The notes below the pieces were generated by a model. It worked only from the letters and a program-made list of their open reading frames with translations, did not search any database and was not told where the DNA came from. Shown in pieces: positions 35,340 through 43,005 of a stretch of DNA of 64,000 nucleotides. Each line of letters starts with the position of its first letter. Within the stretch, counting starts at the first letter, position 1. Source of the DNA: Phreatobacter oligotrophus (GTDB lineage Bacteria; Pseudomonadota; Alphaproteobacteria; Rhizobiales; Phreatobacteraceae); contig NZ_PZZL01000002.1 of the NCBI RefSeq assembly GCF_003046185.1, positions 248,001-312,000 of the forward strand, written 5' to 3'. The position numbers were made by a program, and so were the translations under genes.

Positions 35340-36664
35340 GGAGCGCGGTCCTGGAAGCGCACGGCCTCGCCGCCCGAGGGGGTCACCAGCTCGCCCTCCC
35401 ACATCACCCGGCGGCCGCGGATGATCGTGCCGATGGGCCAGCCCTGCACGGTCTTGCCGTCATAGGGCGTCCAGCGGCTCTTCGAGGCGATCCAGTCGTT
35501 GGTGATGGTCACCTTGCGCTTCATGTCGACGATGGTGAAGTCGGCGTCATAGCCGGCGGCGATGCGGCCCTTGCCGGCGATGGCGAAGATGCGGGACGGG
35601 CCGTGGCTGGTGAGGTCGACGAAGCGCTCCAGCGTCAGCTTTCCGGCATTCACATGGTCGAGCATGGTCGGCACCAGCGTCTGCACGCCGGTCATGCCGG
35701 AGGGCGAGGCGGGATAGGTCTTGGCCTTCTCCTCCAGCGTGTGCGGCGCATGGTCCGAGCCGAGCACATCGACCACACCGTCGACGATGCCGCGCCAGAT
35801 GCCGCGGCGGGCATGCTCGTCACGCACCGGCGGGTTCATCTGGGCGAGGGTGCCGAGCCGCTCGTAGCAGTCGGGGGCGACGAGGGTCAGGTGATGCGGC
35901 GTCGCCTCGCAGGTCGCGACGTCCTTGTGCCGCTCGAGATAGTCGATCTCCTCGGCGGTGGAGATGTGCAGCACGTGGATCTTGGCGTTGTGCCGGCGGG
36001 CGATGGTGACGAGCCGCTCCGTGCACATCAGCGCCGCGGTCACGTCGCGCCACACGGGGTGGGAACGCGGGTCGCCCTCGATGCGCTCGCCCTTGCGATC
36101 CCGCAGGCGATACTCGTCCTCGGAGTGGAAAGCCGCGCGGCGGCGGGTGTTCTTCAGGATCGAGGAGACGCCCTCGTCGTCCTCGACCAGCAGGGAGCCG
36201 GTGGAGGAGCCCATGAACACCTTGATGCCGGCTGCGCCCGGCAGGCGCTCCAGTTCACCCACGTCCTTGGCATTGTCGTGGGTGCCGCCGACCCAGAAGG
36301 CGAAGTCGCAATGCATCCGCGCCGTGGCGCGCTTCACCTTGTCGGCGAGGGCCGCCTCGGAGATCGTCAGCGGATCGGTATTCGGCATCTCGAAGACAGC
36401 GGTGACGCCGCCCATGACGGCGGCGCGCGAGCCGCTTTCGAGGTCCTCCTTGTGGGTCGGACCCGGCTCGCGGAAATGGACCTGGCTGTCGATGACACCG
36501 GGCAGGATGTGCAGGCCGGTGCAATCCACCACCTCGCCGGCCGAGGACTGCGACAGGTCGCCGATGGCCGCCACCTTGCCAGCCGTGACACCGACGTCGC
36601 GCAGCGCCGCGCCGTCCTGGTTGACCACCGTGCCGTTCCTGTAGATGACGTCGAAATTCGGCAT
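35336..36664 (-). CDS. pyrC: Dihydroorotase (class I amidohydrolase)
   Basis: A pyrimidine biosynthesis enzyme that cyclises N-carbamoyl-aspartate to dihydroorotate. The 442 residues include the metal HxH motif VIDSQVHFREPG, the carbamylated-Lys region IKVFMGSSTGS, HVLHIST and the catalytic Asp in GSDHAPHTLEEK. ATG at 36664 has GGGAG upstream; the frame stays open far upstream, antisense to ygfZ, but that is a GC artefact. Other cyclic amidohydrolases are possible. It is followed by a coupled methyltransferase gene. Confidence 0.92.
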   Translation of the reverse strand: MPNFDVIYRNGTVVNQDGAALRDVGVTAGKVAAIGDLSQSSAGEVVDCTGLHILPGVIDSQVHFREPGPTHKEDLESGSRAAVMGGVTAVFEMPNTDPLTISEAALADKVKRATARMHCDFAFWVGGTHDNAKDVGELERLPGAAGIKVFMGSSTGSLLVEDDEGVSSILKNTRRRAAFHSEDEYRLRDRKGERIEGDPRSHPVWRDVTAALMCTERLVTIARRHNAKIHVLHISTAEEIDYLERHKDVATCEATPHHLTLVAPDCYERLGTLAQMNPPVRDEHARRGIWRGIVDGVVDVLGSDHAPHTLEEKAKTYPASPSGMTGVQTLVPTMLDHVNAGKLTLERFVDLTSHGPSRIFAIAGKGRIAAGYDADFTIVDMKRKVTITNDWIASKSRWTPYDGKTVQGWPIGTIIRGRRVMWEGELVTPSGGEAVRFQDRAP

Positions 36665-36787
36665 GGCGCGGCTCCCGTTCTGCGCGCCGGACCTTGCCGC
36701 CGGCGCCGCCACGCTTATGTCGAAGAACCTGAGCCCTGCCAAGCAAGCGAATGCCGCATGCCCATGACCGGCCAGCGAGGACCATCG

Positions 36788-37648
36788 ATGCCGAGCGCGT
36801 TCCTGTCTGATCGAGGTGTCGTCCGTGTCAGCGGCGACGATGCCGCGCGCTTCCTGCAGGGGCTGGTCACCTGCAATGTCGAGACGCTCCGCGCGGGCGA
36901 GGCCCGCTATGGGGCGCTGCTGACGCCGCAAGGCAAGATCGTCGTGGATTTCCTCTGCATCGGCGTCCCTGCCGACGAGGGCGGCGGCTTCCTCCTGGAC
37001 ACGCCGGCCGTGCTGGCGGCCGAACTCGCCAAGAAGCTCGGCTTCTACCGGCTGCGGGCGAAAGTCGTGGTCGAGGACCTGTCGGGACCGCTCGCGGTCA
37101 CCGCCTTTTGGGGTGACGCGGCGCCGCCTGCGGCCGAAGGTCTCGCGGTGCGTGATCCGCGCCATCCGGCGCTCGGCTGGCGCGTCATCGGGCCGAAGCC
37201 AGCGGAGCCGCCTGCCGCGACCGGCGACTATGAGGCGCATCGCATCAGCCTCGGCATTCCGGCCGGCGGCCGCGACTTCGTCTATGGCGATGCCTTTCCG
37301 CATGAAGCCGACATGGACCAGCTCGCCGGCGTCGACTTCGCCAAGGGCTGCTATGTCGGCCAGGAGGTGGTGAGCCGGATGCAGCATCGCGGCACGGCCC
37401 GCACCCGGGTCGTTCCGGTGACCTTCGCCGATTTCCCGCCCATGGAGGGGCTGGACGTGATGGCGGGCGAGAAGCAGGTCGGCGTCATGGGCTCCTCTGT
37501 CCACGGCCGCGGCCTCGCCAAGCTCCGGCTCGACCGCGTGGCGGAAGCGGCGGAGGCCGGCGAGCCGATCACCGCCGGTGGCATTCCGCTGGTGCCGGTG
37601 AAGCCGGACTGGGCCAGGTTTGCATGGCCGGGCGAGGCGGAGGCCTGA
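36788..37648 (+). CDS. ygfZ: Folate-binding protein YgfZ
   Basis: A GcvT-like protein that supports assembly or repair of certain iron-sulfur enzymes using folate. The 286 residues carry the family signature KGCYVGQEVVSRMQHRG at about residues 190-206 and the N-terminal FLQGLVTCNVETL. The start at 36788 has GAGGA upstream. It is divergent from pyrC with 123 bp between. A MITE-like element begins 7 nt after its stop. Confidence 0.95.
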   Translation: MPSAFLSDRGVVRVSGDDAARFLQGLVTCNVETLRAGEARYGALLTPQGKIVVDFLCIGVPADEGGGFLLDTPAVLAAELAKKLGFYRLRAKVVVEDLSGPLAVTAFWGDAAPPAAEGLAVRDPRHPALGWRVIGPKPAEPPAATGDYEAHRISLGIPAGGRDFVYGDAFPHEADMDQLAGVDFAKGCYVGQEVVSRMQHRGTARTRVVPVTFADFPPMEGLDVMAGEKQVGVMGSSVHGRGLAKLRLDRVAEAAEAGEPITAGGIPLVPVKPDWARFAWPGEAEA

Positions 37649-37654
37649 TCAAAG

Positions 37655-37803
37655 GCCCCACCCGCACCCTCCCCTCTGGCGAGGGGAGGGAGACCACGGT
37701 GCCGAGGCTGTTCCGACACGGTGGGGCCTGGCCCAGCCGGTGCCGTCAGTAGCGCGACGTCATGGTCCCCTCCCCTCGCCAGAGGGGAGGGTCAGGGTGG
37801 GGC
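37655..37803. repeat. MITE-like intergenic element, copy 3 (149 bp, 36-bp terminal inverted repeats)
   Basis: Positions 37655-37690 and 37768-37803 are reverse complements with two mismatches. The arms share GCCCCACCCGCACCCTCCCC with copy 2 but have a different internal palindrome (CCCTCTGGCGAGGG). Both copies share GACCACGG just inside the left arm and GGTGGGGCC near the centre. It lies between the convergent ygfZ and priA genes. Confidence 0.85.
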
Positions 37804-37839
37804 ATTCTTTTCCATGCTCACTGGTGGGGCCGTCCTGCC

Positions 37840-40014
37840 TCACAGGAAACTCTGCGGGTCGACGTCGATCTCCAGCCGGACATTGCCCCGCGGCGCCTCG
37901 ACCGAGGAGAGCCAGCCGCGCATCCAGCCCGAGAGGTCGAAGGCCCGTGGCGAGCGCGCCAGCAGGCGGACCCGGTGGCGGCCACGCACCAGCGCCAGCG
38001 GCGCTTCCGCCGGCCCCAGCACCCGCACCTCCGGCGTCGGCGGCACGGCGCGCACCAGCATCCTTGCATAGGCCTGCGCATCCCCCAGCGCCTCGGCGGA
38101 GATGACCAGGGCGGCGAGCCGGCCGAAGGGCGGCAGTTCCGCAGCCTCCCGCATGGCGATCTCCGCCTCGTAGAAGCCCTCGCGGTCGCCCTTGACGATG
38201 GCCTGGATGATCGGGTGCTGCGGCTGGTGGGTCTGGATCAGCGCCCGCGAGCCGTCCTTGGCGCGGCCGGCGCGGCCGACCACCTGCTGGAGCAGCTGGA
38301 AGGTGCGCTCGCCAGCCCGCGGATCGGCATTGGAGAGGCCGATATCGGCATCGATGACCCCGACCAGGGCGAGGTTCGGGAAGTTGTGGCCCTTGGCGAC
38401 GAGCTGCGTGCCGATGACGATGTCGGCCTCTCCGCGCGCCACCGCCTCGATCTCCTGCCGAATGCGCTCGACGCCGCCAGCCATGTCGGAGGACAGCACC
38501 AGAAGGCGCGCCTCGGGGAAGAGCGTCGCGCATTCCTCGGCAAGGCGTTCGACGCCCGGACCGCAGGCGACGAAGCTGTCGACCGCCTGGCATTTCGGGC
38601 ATTGCTCCGGCGGGGCGGTGTTGTAGCCGCAATGGTGGCAGACGAGCCGGCGGCGGAAGCGGTGGTCCACCAGCCAGGCCGAGCAGTTCGGGCACTGGAT
38701 GCGCTCGCCGCAGGTGCGGCAGAGGGTGAGCGGCGCATAGCCGCGGCGGTTGAGGAAGAGCAGCGTCTGTTCGCCGGCCTCGCGGGTGGCGCGGATCTCG
38801 CGCTCCAGCGCCGGGGCGATCCAGCGCCCGCGCTCGGGGCCGGCGGTGCGCAGGTCCACCGTGGCGATCTTCGGCATGGCATGGCCGCCGAAGCGCTCGG
38901 GCAGGACGAGGCGGCGGTAGCGGCCGCGGTCGGCATTGACGCGGCTCTCGACCGAGGGCGTCGCCGAGGCGAGCACGACGGGGATGGACTGGAGGTGGGC
39001 GCGGACCACCGCCATGTCGCGGGCGTGGTAGTGGACGCCATCGTCCTGCTTGTAGGCGCCCTCGTGTTCCTCATCGACGACGACGAGGCCGAGGTCGCGG
39101 AAGGGCAGGAACAGCGCTGAGCGGGCGCCGACCACCGCCTGGACCTCGCCGGAGGCAACGCCCGCCCAGACCCGGCCGCGCTTCGTCACGCCGACGCCCG
39201 AGTGCCAGGCGGCGGGACGATGGCCGAAGCGGGCGGCGAAGCGGTCGAGGAACTGGGTGGTCAGCGCGATCTCGGGGACGAGGATCAAAACTTGACGGCC
39301 GCGGCGCAGCGCCTCGGCGACGCCTTCCAGATAGACCTCGGTCTTGCCCGAACCGGTGACGCCATCGAGGAGCTGGACCGAGAACCGCTCGGCCGCCACC
39401 GCATCGCAGAGGGCGAGCGCGGCGGCGTGCTGGGCATCGTTGAGGGCGGCGACCGCATGGTCCGGCTCCAGCCGCGCCAGCACCTCAGGCGGCAGCAGGA
39501 TCGCCTCCAGCACGCCTTCGTCGACCAGGCCGTCGACGACAGAGGCCGAGACGCCGGCCTCGCGCGCCGCCTCGCCCTTGGCGCGGGCGAGGCCATCGGC
39601 GAAATGGGCGAGGAGGCGGCCCCGGGCAGGGGTCATGCGGCCCGGGGTCTCGCCCGTGACGCGGATGCCGACCCGCGGCTTCGGCGGGGCGAGGTCATCG
39701 GGATCGCGCAGCGCCATGCGCAGCACCATGCCGCGCGGCGCCAGCGTGTAATCCGCCAGCCAGTCGCAGAGCCGGCGCACCGCATGCGGCACGGGCGGCA
39801 CGTCGTAGCGCTCGGCAATGTCCTTCAGCCGGTTGTGCGAGACACCGCCGGGCTCGTCGCGCAGGCTCCAGACCGCGCCGATCGTGGTGCGGTTGCCGAG
39901 CGGCACGGCGACGACGTCGCCGGGCGCAAGCGTCATCCCCGCCGGGACACGGTAGCTGTAGGGCCGGTCGACGGCGACCGGAATCAGCACGTCGGCATAG
40001 AGCGGCGCGGTCAT
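37840..40014 (-). CDS. priA: Primosomal protein N' (PriA helicase)
   Basis: A replication-restart 3'-5' helicase. The 724 residues contain the N-terminal 3'-DNA-binding domain (YSYRVPAGM), Walker A in DGVTGSGKTEVYL, DEEH box VVVDEEHEGAYKQ, ASATPS, zinc-binding cysteines (LCRTCGERIQCPNC, LVCHHCGYN, CPKC) and the helicase motif QLVAKGHNFPNLALV. Length is normal. It is divergent from the bfd-bfr region. The ATG at 40014 begins MTAPLYADVLIPVAVDRPYS, as expected. Confidence 0.97.
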   Translation of the reverse strand: MTAPLYADVLIPVAVDRPYSYRVPAGMTLAPGDVVAVPLGNRTTIGAVWSLRDEPGGVSHNRLKDIAERYDVPPVPHAVRRLCDWLADYTLAPRGMVLRMALRDPDDLAPPKPRVGIRVTGETPGRMTPARGRLLAHFADGLARAKGEAAREAGVSASVVDGLVDEGVLEAILLPPEVLARLEPDHAVAALNDAQHAAALALCDAVAAERFSVQLLDGVTGSGKTEVYLEGVAEALRRGRQVLILVPEIALTTQFLDRFAARFGHRPAAWHSGVGVTKRGRVWAGVASGEVQAVVGARSALFLPFRDLGLVVVDEEHEGAYKQDDGVHYHARDMAVVRAHLQSIPVVLASATPSVESRVNADRGRYRRLVLPERFGGHAMPKIATVDLRTAGPERGRWIAPALEREIRATREAGEQTLLFLNRRGYAPLTLCRTCGERIQCPNCSAWLVDHRFRRRLVCHHCGYNTAPPEQCPKCQAVDSFVACGPGVERLAEECATLFPEARLLVLSSDMAGGVERIRQEIEAVARGEADIVIGTQLVAKGHNFPNLALVGVIDADIGLSNADPRAGERTFQLLQQVVGRAGRAKDGSRALIQTHQPQHPIIQAIVKGDREGFYEAEIAMREAAELPPFGRLAALVISAEALGDAQAYARMLVRAVPPTPEVRVLGPAEAPLALVRGRHRVRLLARSPRAFDLSGWMRGWLSSVEAPRGNVRLEIDVDPQSFL

Positions 40015-40099
40015 GGGGATGGCCTAGCGCGGCCGGGCCGCGAAGGGAATGGGCGGCGATGTCCGGCCAGCACCGGCGACGGACACCGGCGTTTCACCC

Positions 40100-40112
40100 T
40101 GGAATGTTTCCA
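40100..40112. promoter_or_regulatory. Irr-type (ICE-like) iron-control palindrome candidate
   Basis: TGGAATGTTTCCA is a perfect palindrome around 3 nt and fits the core TRGAANNNTTCYA of the rhizobial iron control element bound by Irr, as I recall it. It lies about 90 nt upstream of bfd and 86 nt upstream of the divergent priA start. Confidence 0.4.
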
Positions 40113-40159
40113 ATGTTTTCCCAACGGATTGCAGCCAGCGGTTGGCCGGAGTAAATAGC

Positions 40160-40174
40160 TGACTGTCGCAGTCA
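40160..40174. promoter_or_regulatory. RirA-type (IRO-like) palindrome candidate
   Basis: TGACTGTCGCAGTCA has the form TGA-N9-TCA and is a perfect 6-bp inverted repeat with a 3-nt spacer. This is the shape of the iron-responsive operator of RirA. It ends 28 nt before the bfd start codon. Confidence 0.45.
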
Positions 40175-40202
40175 ACTTTGCGGGCTGCGCCGGAGTTCGC
40201 CT

Positions 40203-40454
40203 TTGATCGTCTGCCACTGCAACGTGCTCAGTGACCGCGACATCCGCGCCTGCCTCGGCGACGGCCCGGACTGCCCGCGCGCGGTCGGCGAGGTCTATAC
40301 CTGCCTCGGCTGCAGCCCGGAATGCGGGCGCTGCGCCCGCACCATCCGCGCCATCCTGCGCGAGGCCGGCGTCGGCGGTTGCGGCACCTGCCCGGTGGGC
40401 GATTGCGCCGGCCATGACGAGGCCGCGCCTGCGCTGATGATCGCCGCCGAGTGA
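40203..40454 (+). CDS. bfd: Bacterioferritin-associated ferredoxin
   Basis: A [2Fe-2S] protein that reduces iron in bacterioferritin and so mobilises it. 83 residues, starting with TTG at 40203 preceded by GGAG. The cluster pattern CHC (Cys-4, Cys-6) and CGRC (Cys-41, Cys-44) is present with about three extra residues between pairs. Further Cys occur at 17, 24, 34 and 37, and the C-terminal CGTCPVGDC is an added Cys-rich stretch. It is followed by bfr 118 nt downstream. Iron-box-like palindromes precede it. Confidence 0.9.
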   Translation: MIVCHCNVLSDRDIRACLGDGPDCPRAVGEVYTCLGCSPECGRCARTIRAILREAGVGGCGTCPVGDCAGHDEAAPALMIAAE

Positions 40455-40572
40455 GGCGACGCCAGGCCGCGGTGCGGCGGGTGTCCACCGGCTTGTCACA
40501 TGCTTCTGGAACGGTGCTAGACTGCGGCGCGTTGGGTGCGACCGCACGACGTTGCACAGCCGGAGCAGGACC

Positions 40573-41058
40573 ATGAAGGGCGACAAGAAGGTCATCGAAT
40601 ATCTCAACAAGGGCCTTCGCAGCGAGCTGACCGCGGTCAGCCAGTACTGGCTGCACTACCGGATGCTGCACAATTGGGGCTTCCTCGACCTCGCCAAGTA
40701 CTGGCGCAAGGAATCGATCGAGGAGATGGTCCATGCCGACAAGTTCATCGACCGGATCCTGTTCCTCGAGGGCCATCCGAACCTGCAGGTGCTCGATCCG
40801 CTGCAGATCGGCCAGGATGTCGGCGAGGTCATCCAGTGCGACCTCAACGCCGAGATCGGCGCCCGCGCCCTCTACCAGGAGGCCGCGTCCTATTGCGAGA
40901 CGGTGAAGGACTACCCCTCGCGCGACCTGTTCATCGAGCTGATGACCGACGAGGAAGGCCATATCGACTTCCTCGAGACGCAGCTCGAGATCATCAAGAC
41001 CATCGGCGTCCAGCTCTACATCCAGAAGCACATGGGCCCGGTCGGCGGGGATCACTGA
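40573..41058 (+). CDS. bfr: Bacterioferritin
   Basis: A heme-containing 24-mer iron-storage ferritin. The 161 residues show the ferroxidase ligands: Glu in RSELTAVSQYWLHYRM, Glu/His in KESIEEMVHADKF with the adjacent Met for axial heme binding, Glu in CDLNAEIGARALY, and Glu/His in MTDEEGHIDFLE. ATG at 40573 has GGAGCAGGA upstream and is preferred to an ATG at 40552. It pairs with bfd for iron storage and release. Confidence 0.96.
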   Translation: MKGDKKVIEYLNKGLRSELTAVSQYWLHYRMLHNWGFLDLAKYWRKESIEEMVHADKFIDRILFLEGHPNLQVLDPLQIGQDVGEVIQCDLNAEIGARALYQEAASYCETVKDYPSRDLFIELMTDEEGHIDFLETQLEIIKTIGVQLYIQKHMGPVGGDH

Positions 41059-41102
41059 GGCGACGGGCTGCCGCCGGATCAGGACTGACACGACCATCGT
41101 CG

Positions 41103-41134
41103 CGTCATGCCCGCCCTTGTGGCGGGCATCCGCG
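41103..41134 (+). repeat. CGTCATGCCCG-type palindromic repeat, copy 3
   Basis: CGTC then a perfect 9-bp hairpin ATGCCCGCC/GGCGGGCAT with loop CTTGT, then CCGCGA. It is the same family as 26306-26337 and 26366-26401, with a compensated change in the stem (GGG/CCC to GCC/GGC). Confidence 0.75.
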
Positions 41135-41165
41135 ATGAACATCCCGCGCGTGTTCCGCCCCCTCA

Positions 41166-41209
41166 CCCGTCACCCCCGGCGAGGCCGAAGGCCGAGGGAA
41201 GGGGGTCCA
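41166..41209 (+). repeat. Intergenic palindromic repeat, family D, copy 3
   Basis: Ends CCCGTCACCCCCGGC and GGGAAGGGGGTCCA are identical to copy 1. The apical stem GAGGCC/GGCCGAGG matches the outer part of copy 2 without its extra 40 nt. Confidence 0.8.
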
Positions 41210-41283
41210 GGGGCAGAGGCTATCCAGCCCTTCCAGTCTGCGGAGTGGGTAGACCGGTTCGGCGAGGGCGGTCCCTCGGCCCC

Positions 41284-41324
41284 TGGATCCCCGTCCCCTC
41301 ACTTCGCTCGGCCGGGGATGACGG
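41284..41324 (-). repeat. Intergenic palindromic repeat, family D, copy 4 (divergent, inverted)
   Basis: TGGATCCCCGTCCCC on the left and GCCGGGGATGACGG on the right resemble copy 2 in orientation with a few changes. Copies 3 and 4 form an inverted pair around 74 bp, like copies 1 and 2 around the GIY-YIG gene. Confidence 0.6.
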
Positions 41325-41411
41325 GATGAGGGACCGGCAAGGCCGCTCGTTGTCCGATGGCCTGGCCCCCGTTCACCGCCCATGAACCCGCGCCATGGCA
41401 CTCTTACCCCC

Positions 41412-42377
41412 ATGGCCGCCCCCTCCCCGCTTTCCCTCGCCATTCCCGGCGCCGCCGGCGACACCGCCACGGCGCTCGGCCAGTGGCTGCAGCACCTCGC
41501 CGCCGAGCGCGGCCTGTCGCCGAAAACGCTCGAGGCCTATGGCCGCGATGCCCGGGGCTTCATCGCCTTTCTCGCCGAGCATCTCGGCGGGGCCGTGACC
41601 CTCGGTGCGCTGGAAAGCCTTCAACCGCGCGACCTGCGCGCCTTCATGGCGAGGCGCCGCGCCGACGGGCTTGATTCCCGTTCCATTGCGCGGGCGCTGG
41701 CGGCGGTCCGCTCCTTCGCCCGCTTTCTCGAACGCGAGGGCCGCGGCCGGATGGCCGCCTTCGCCGCCGTGCGCACGCCGAAGACGGGGCGGCGCCTGCC
41801 GCGCCCCCTCGCCGTTGCCGCGGCCCGTGCCGTCGCCTCGGCCGAGATCCGCGAGCACGAGGACCAGCCGGCCTGGGTGCTGGCCCGCGACACCGCCGTG
41901 CTCGCCCTGCTCTACGGCTCGGGCCTGCGCATTTCCGAGGCACTGGGCCTCAGCCAGAAGGACGCGCCGCGGCCGGGTGGCGACGGCCAGATCACCGTGC
42001 TCGGCAAGGGCGGCAAGACCCGCCAGGTCCCAGTCATCGCGAGGGTGGTCGCCGAGATCGACCGCTATCGCGGCCTCTGCCCCTGGACGCTCGGGCCGGA
42101 CGATCCGCTCTTCGTCGGGGTGAAGGGCGGGCCGCTGTCGCCGCGCATCATCCAGCTCGCCATGGCGCACTTGCGTGGCGCGCTGGGCCTGCCCGAGACG
42201 GCGACGCCGCACGCGCTGCGCCATTCCTTCGCGACGCACCTGCTGGGGCGCGGCGGCGACCTACGCTCCATCCAGGAACTGCTCGGCCACGCCTCGCTGT
42301 CGACGACGCAGATCTACACCGAGGTGGATACGGCGGCGCTGCTCAGGATTTACGAGAGCGCGCATCCGCGCGCGTAA
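41412..42377 (+). CDS. xerC: Tyrosine recombinase XerC
   Basis: A chromosome-dimer resolution recombinase acting with XerD at dif. 321 residues from ATG 41412 (41382 is also in frame). It has an N-terminal SAM-like core-binding domain (about 20-110) and a catalytic domain with Arg in YGSGLRISEALGL, Lys in GKGGKTRQVPV, HALRHSF, LGHASLSTTQ and the nucleophile Tyr in QIYTEVD. There are no phage or integron genes around, so it is the housekeeping enzyme and not an island integrase. Confidence 0.93.
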   Translation: MAAPSPLSLAIPGAAGDTATALGQWLQHLAAERGLSPKTLEAYGRDARGFIAFLAEHLGGAVTLGALESLQPRDLRAFMARRRADGLDSRSIARALAAVRSFARFLEREGRGRMAAFAAVRTPKTGRRLPRPLAVAAARAVASAEIREHEDQPAWVLARDTAVLALLYGSGLRISEALGLSQKDAPRPGGDGQITVLGKGGKTRQVPVIARVVAEIDRYRGLCPWTLGPDDPLFVGVKGGPLSPRIIQLAMAHLRGALGLPETATPHALRHSFATHLLGRGGDLRSIQELLGHASLSTTQIYTEVDTAALLRIYESAHPRA

Positions 42378-42384
42378 GTGACGC

Positions 42385-42963
42385 TCAGGCCTTGCGGGCG
42401 AGGAGCAGGGCGCGCTCCTGACGGACCCGGCGGAAGCGGCGCAGCAGTTTCAGCGCGCGGTTGGCGCGGCCGCCCCGGATAATGCGCAGATGGGCGCGGA
42501 TCCGCCGCTTCACCGGGTCGACCAGGCCATGGGCCCAGGCCAGCCAGCGGTTCCACGTCGCATAGAGACGCACGAAAAGCGGGATCTGCATCAGCTTCGG
42601 CTTGCAGGTGTCGAACAGGAAAGCCGTGACGCCGACGCCCACCACCTTGGCAAGGACGAGGACGAGGCCGCCGAGGACCAGATGGCCGGAGGCAAGCAGA
42701 GCAAGCGCCGCCAGCTTGAAGGGGAAGAGCAGCGCGGCCGGAATGGCGAAGACCGCCAGGGTCGCATAGGGCGGCAACCGCTCGATGCCGTCGTGGATCG
42801 CCTGCTTCAGCGCCGCGAAGGGCAGGAGCGCGACGATCCGGCCGATGAGCGGGCCGATGCGCTCCCACAGCCAGTTCTCCACCAGGATGACGATGGCGGC
42901 GAGGACGATGAGCGGACGCAGCAGGCGGTAGGCGGCGGGCTTCACGCGGATCTCCCGTGACAC
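42385..42963 (-). CDS. Conserved hypothetical membrane protein
   Basis: 192 residues. Three hydrophobic segments are visible: PLIVLAAIVILVENWLWERI (about 17-36), PYATLAVFAIPAALLFPFKL (about 64-84) and the segment GHLVLGGLVLVLAKVVGVGV plus AFLF (about 92-115). A very basic C-terminal tail of about 50 residues (KRRIRAHLRIIRGGRANRAL) should lie in the cytosol. No enzymatic motif was seen. It converges with xerC, 7 nt apart. Function unknown. Confidence 0.75.
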   Translation of the reverse strand: MSREIRVKPAAYRLLRPLIVLAAIVILVENWLWERIGPLIGRIVALLPFAALKQAIHDGIERLPPYATLAVFAIPAALLFPFKLAALALLASGHLVLGGLVLVLAKVVGVGVTAFLFDTCKPKLMQIPLFVRLYATWNRWLAWAHGLVDPVKRRIRAHLRIIRGGRANRALKLLRRFRRVRQERALLLARKA

Positions 42964-43005
42964 GGCGACAGTGCCGGCGGATCGTGGCGAAATGCCGTCA
43001 CCGCT

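Larger units (their letters stand above)
41059..41411. other. Intergenic region filled with palindromic repeats
   Basis: About 350 bp between bfr and xerC on the same strand. It holds one CGTCATGCCCG-type repeat (41103-41134) and an inverted pair of family D repeats (41166-41209 and 41284-41324). No gene is supported. The final 80 bp should include the xerC promoter. Confidence 0.7.

Noticed and set aside
36665-37504. 280-codon upstream extension of dihydroorotase
   Set aside because: It is antisense to ygfZ, the amidohydrolase family begins at MPNFDVIYRNG (36664), and a ribosome site precedes that ATG.
19179-41324. CRISPR array or IS elements
   Set aside because: Repeats are dispersed, palindromic and not regularly spaced with unique spacers; no cas or transposase gene is present.
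41412-42377. Integrative element driven by the tyrosine recombinase
   Set aside because: The protein fits housekeeping XerC; no tRNA, att direct repeats or phage/plasmid genes are nearby.
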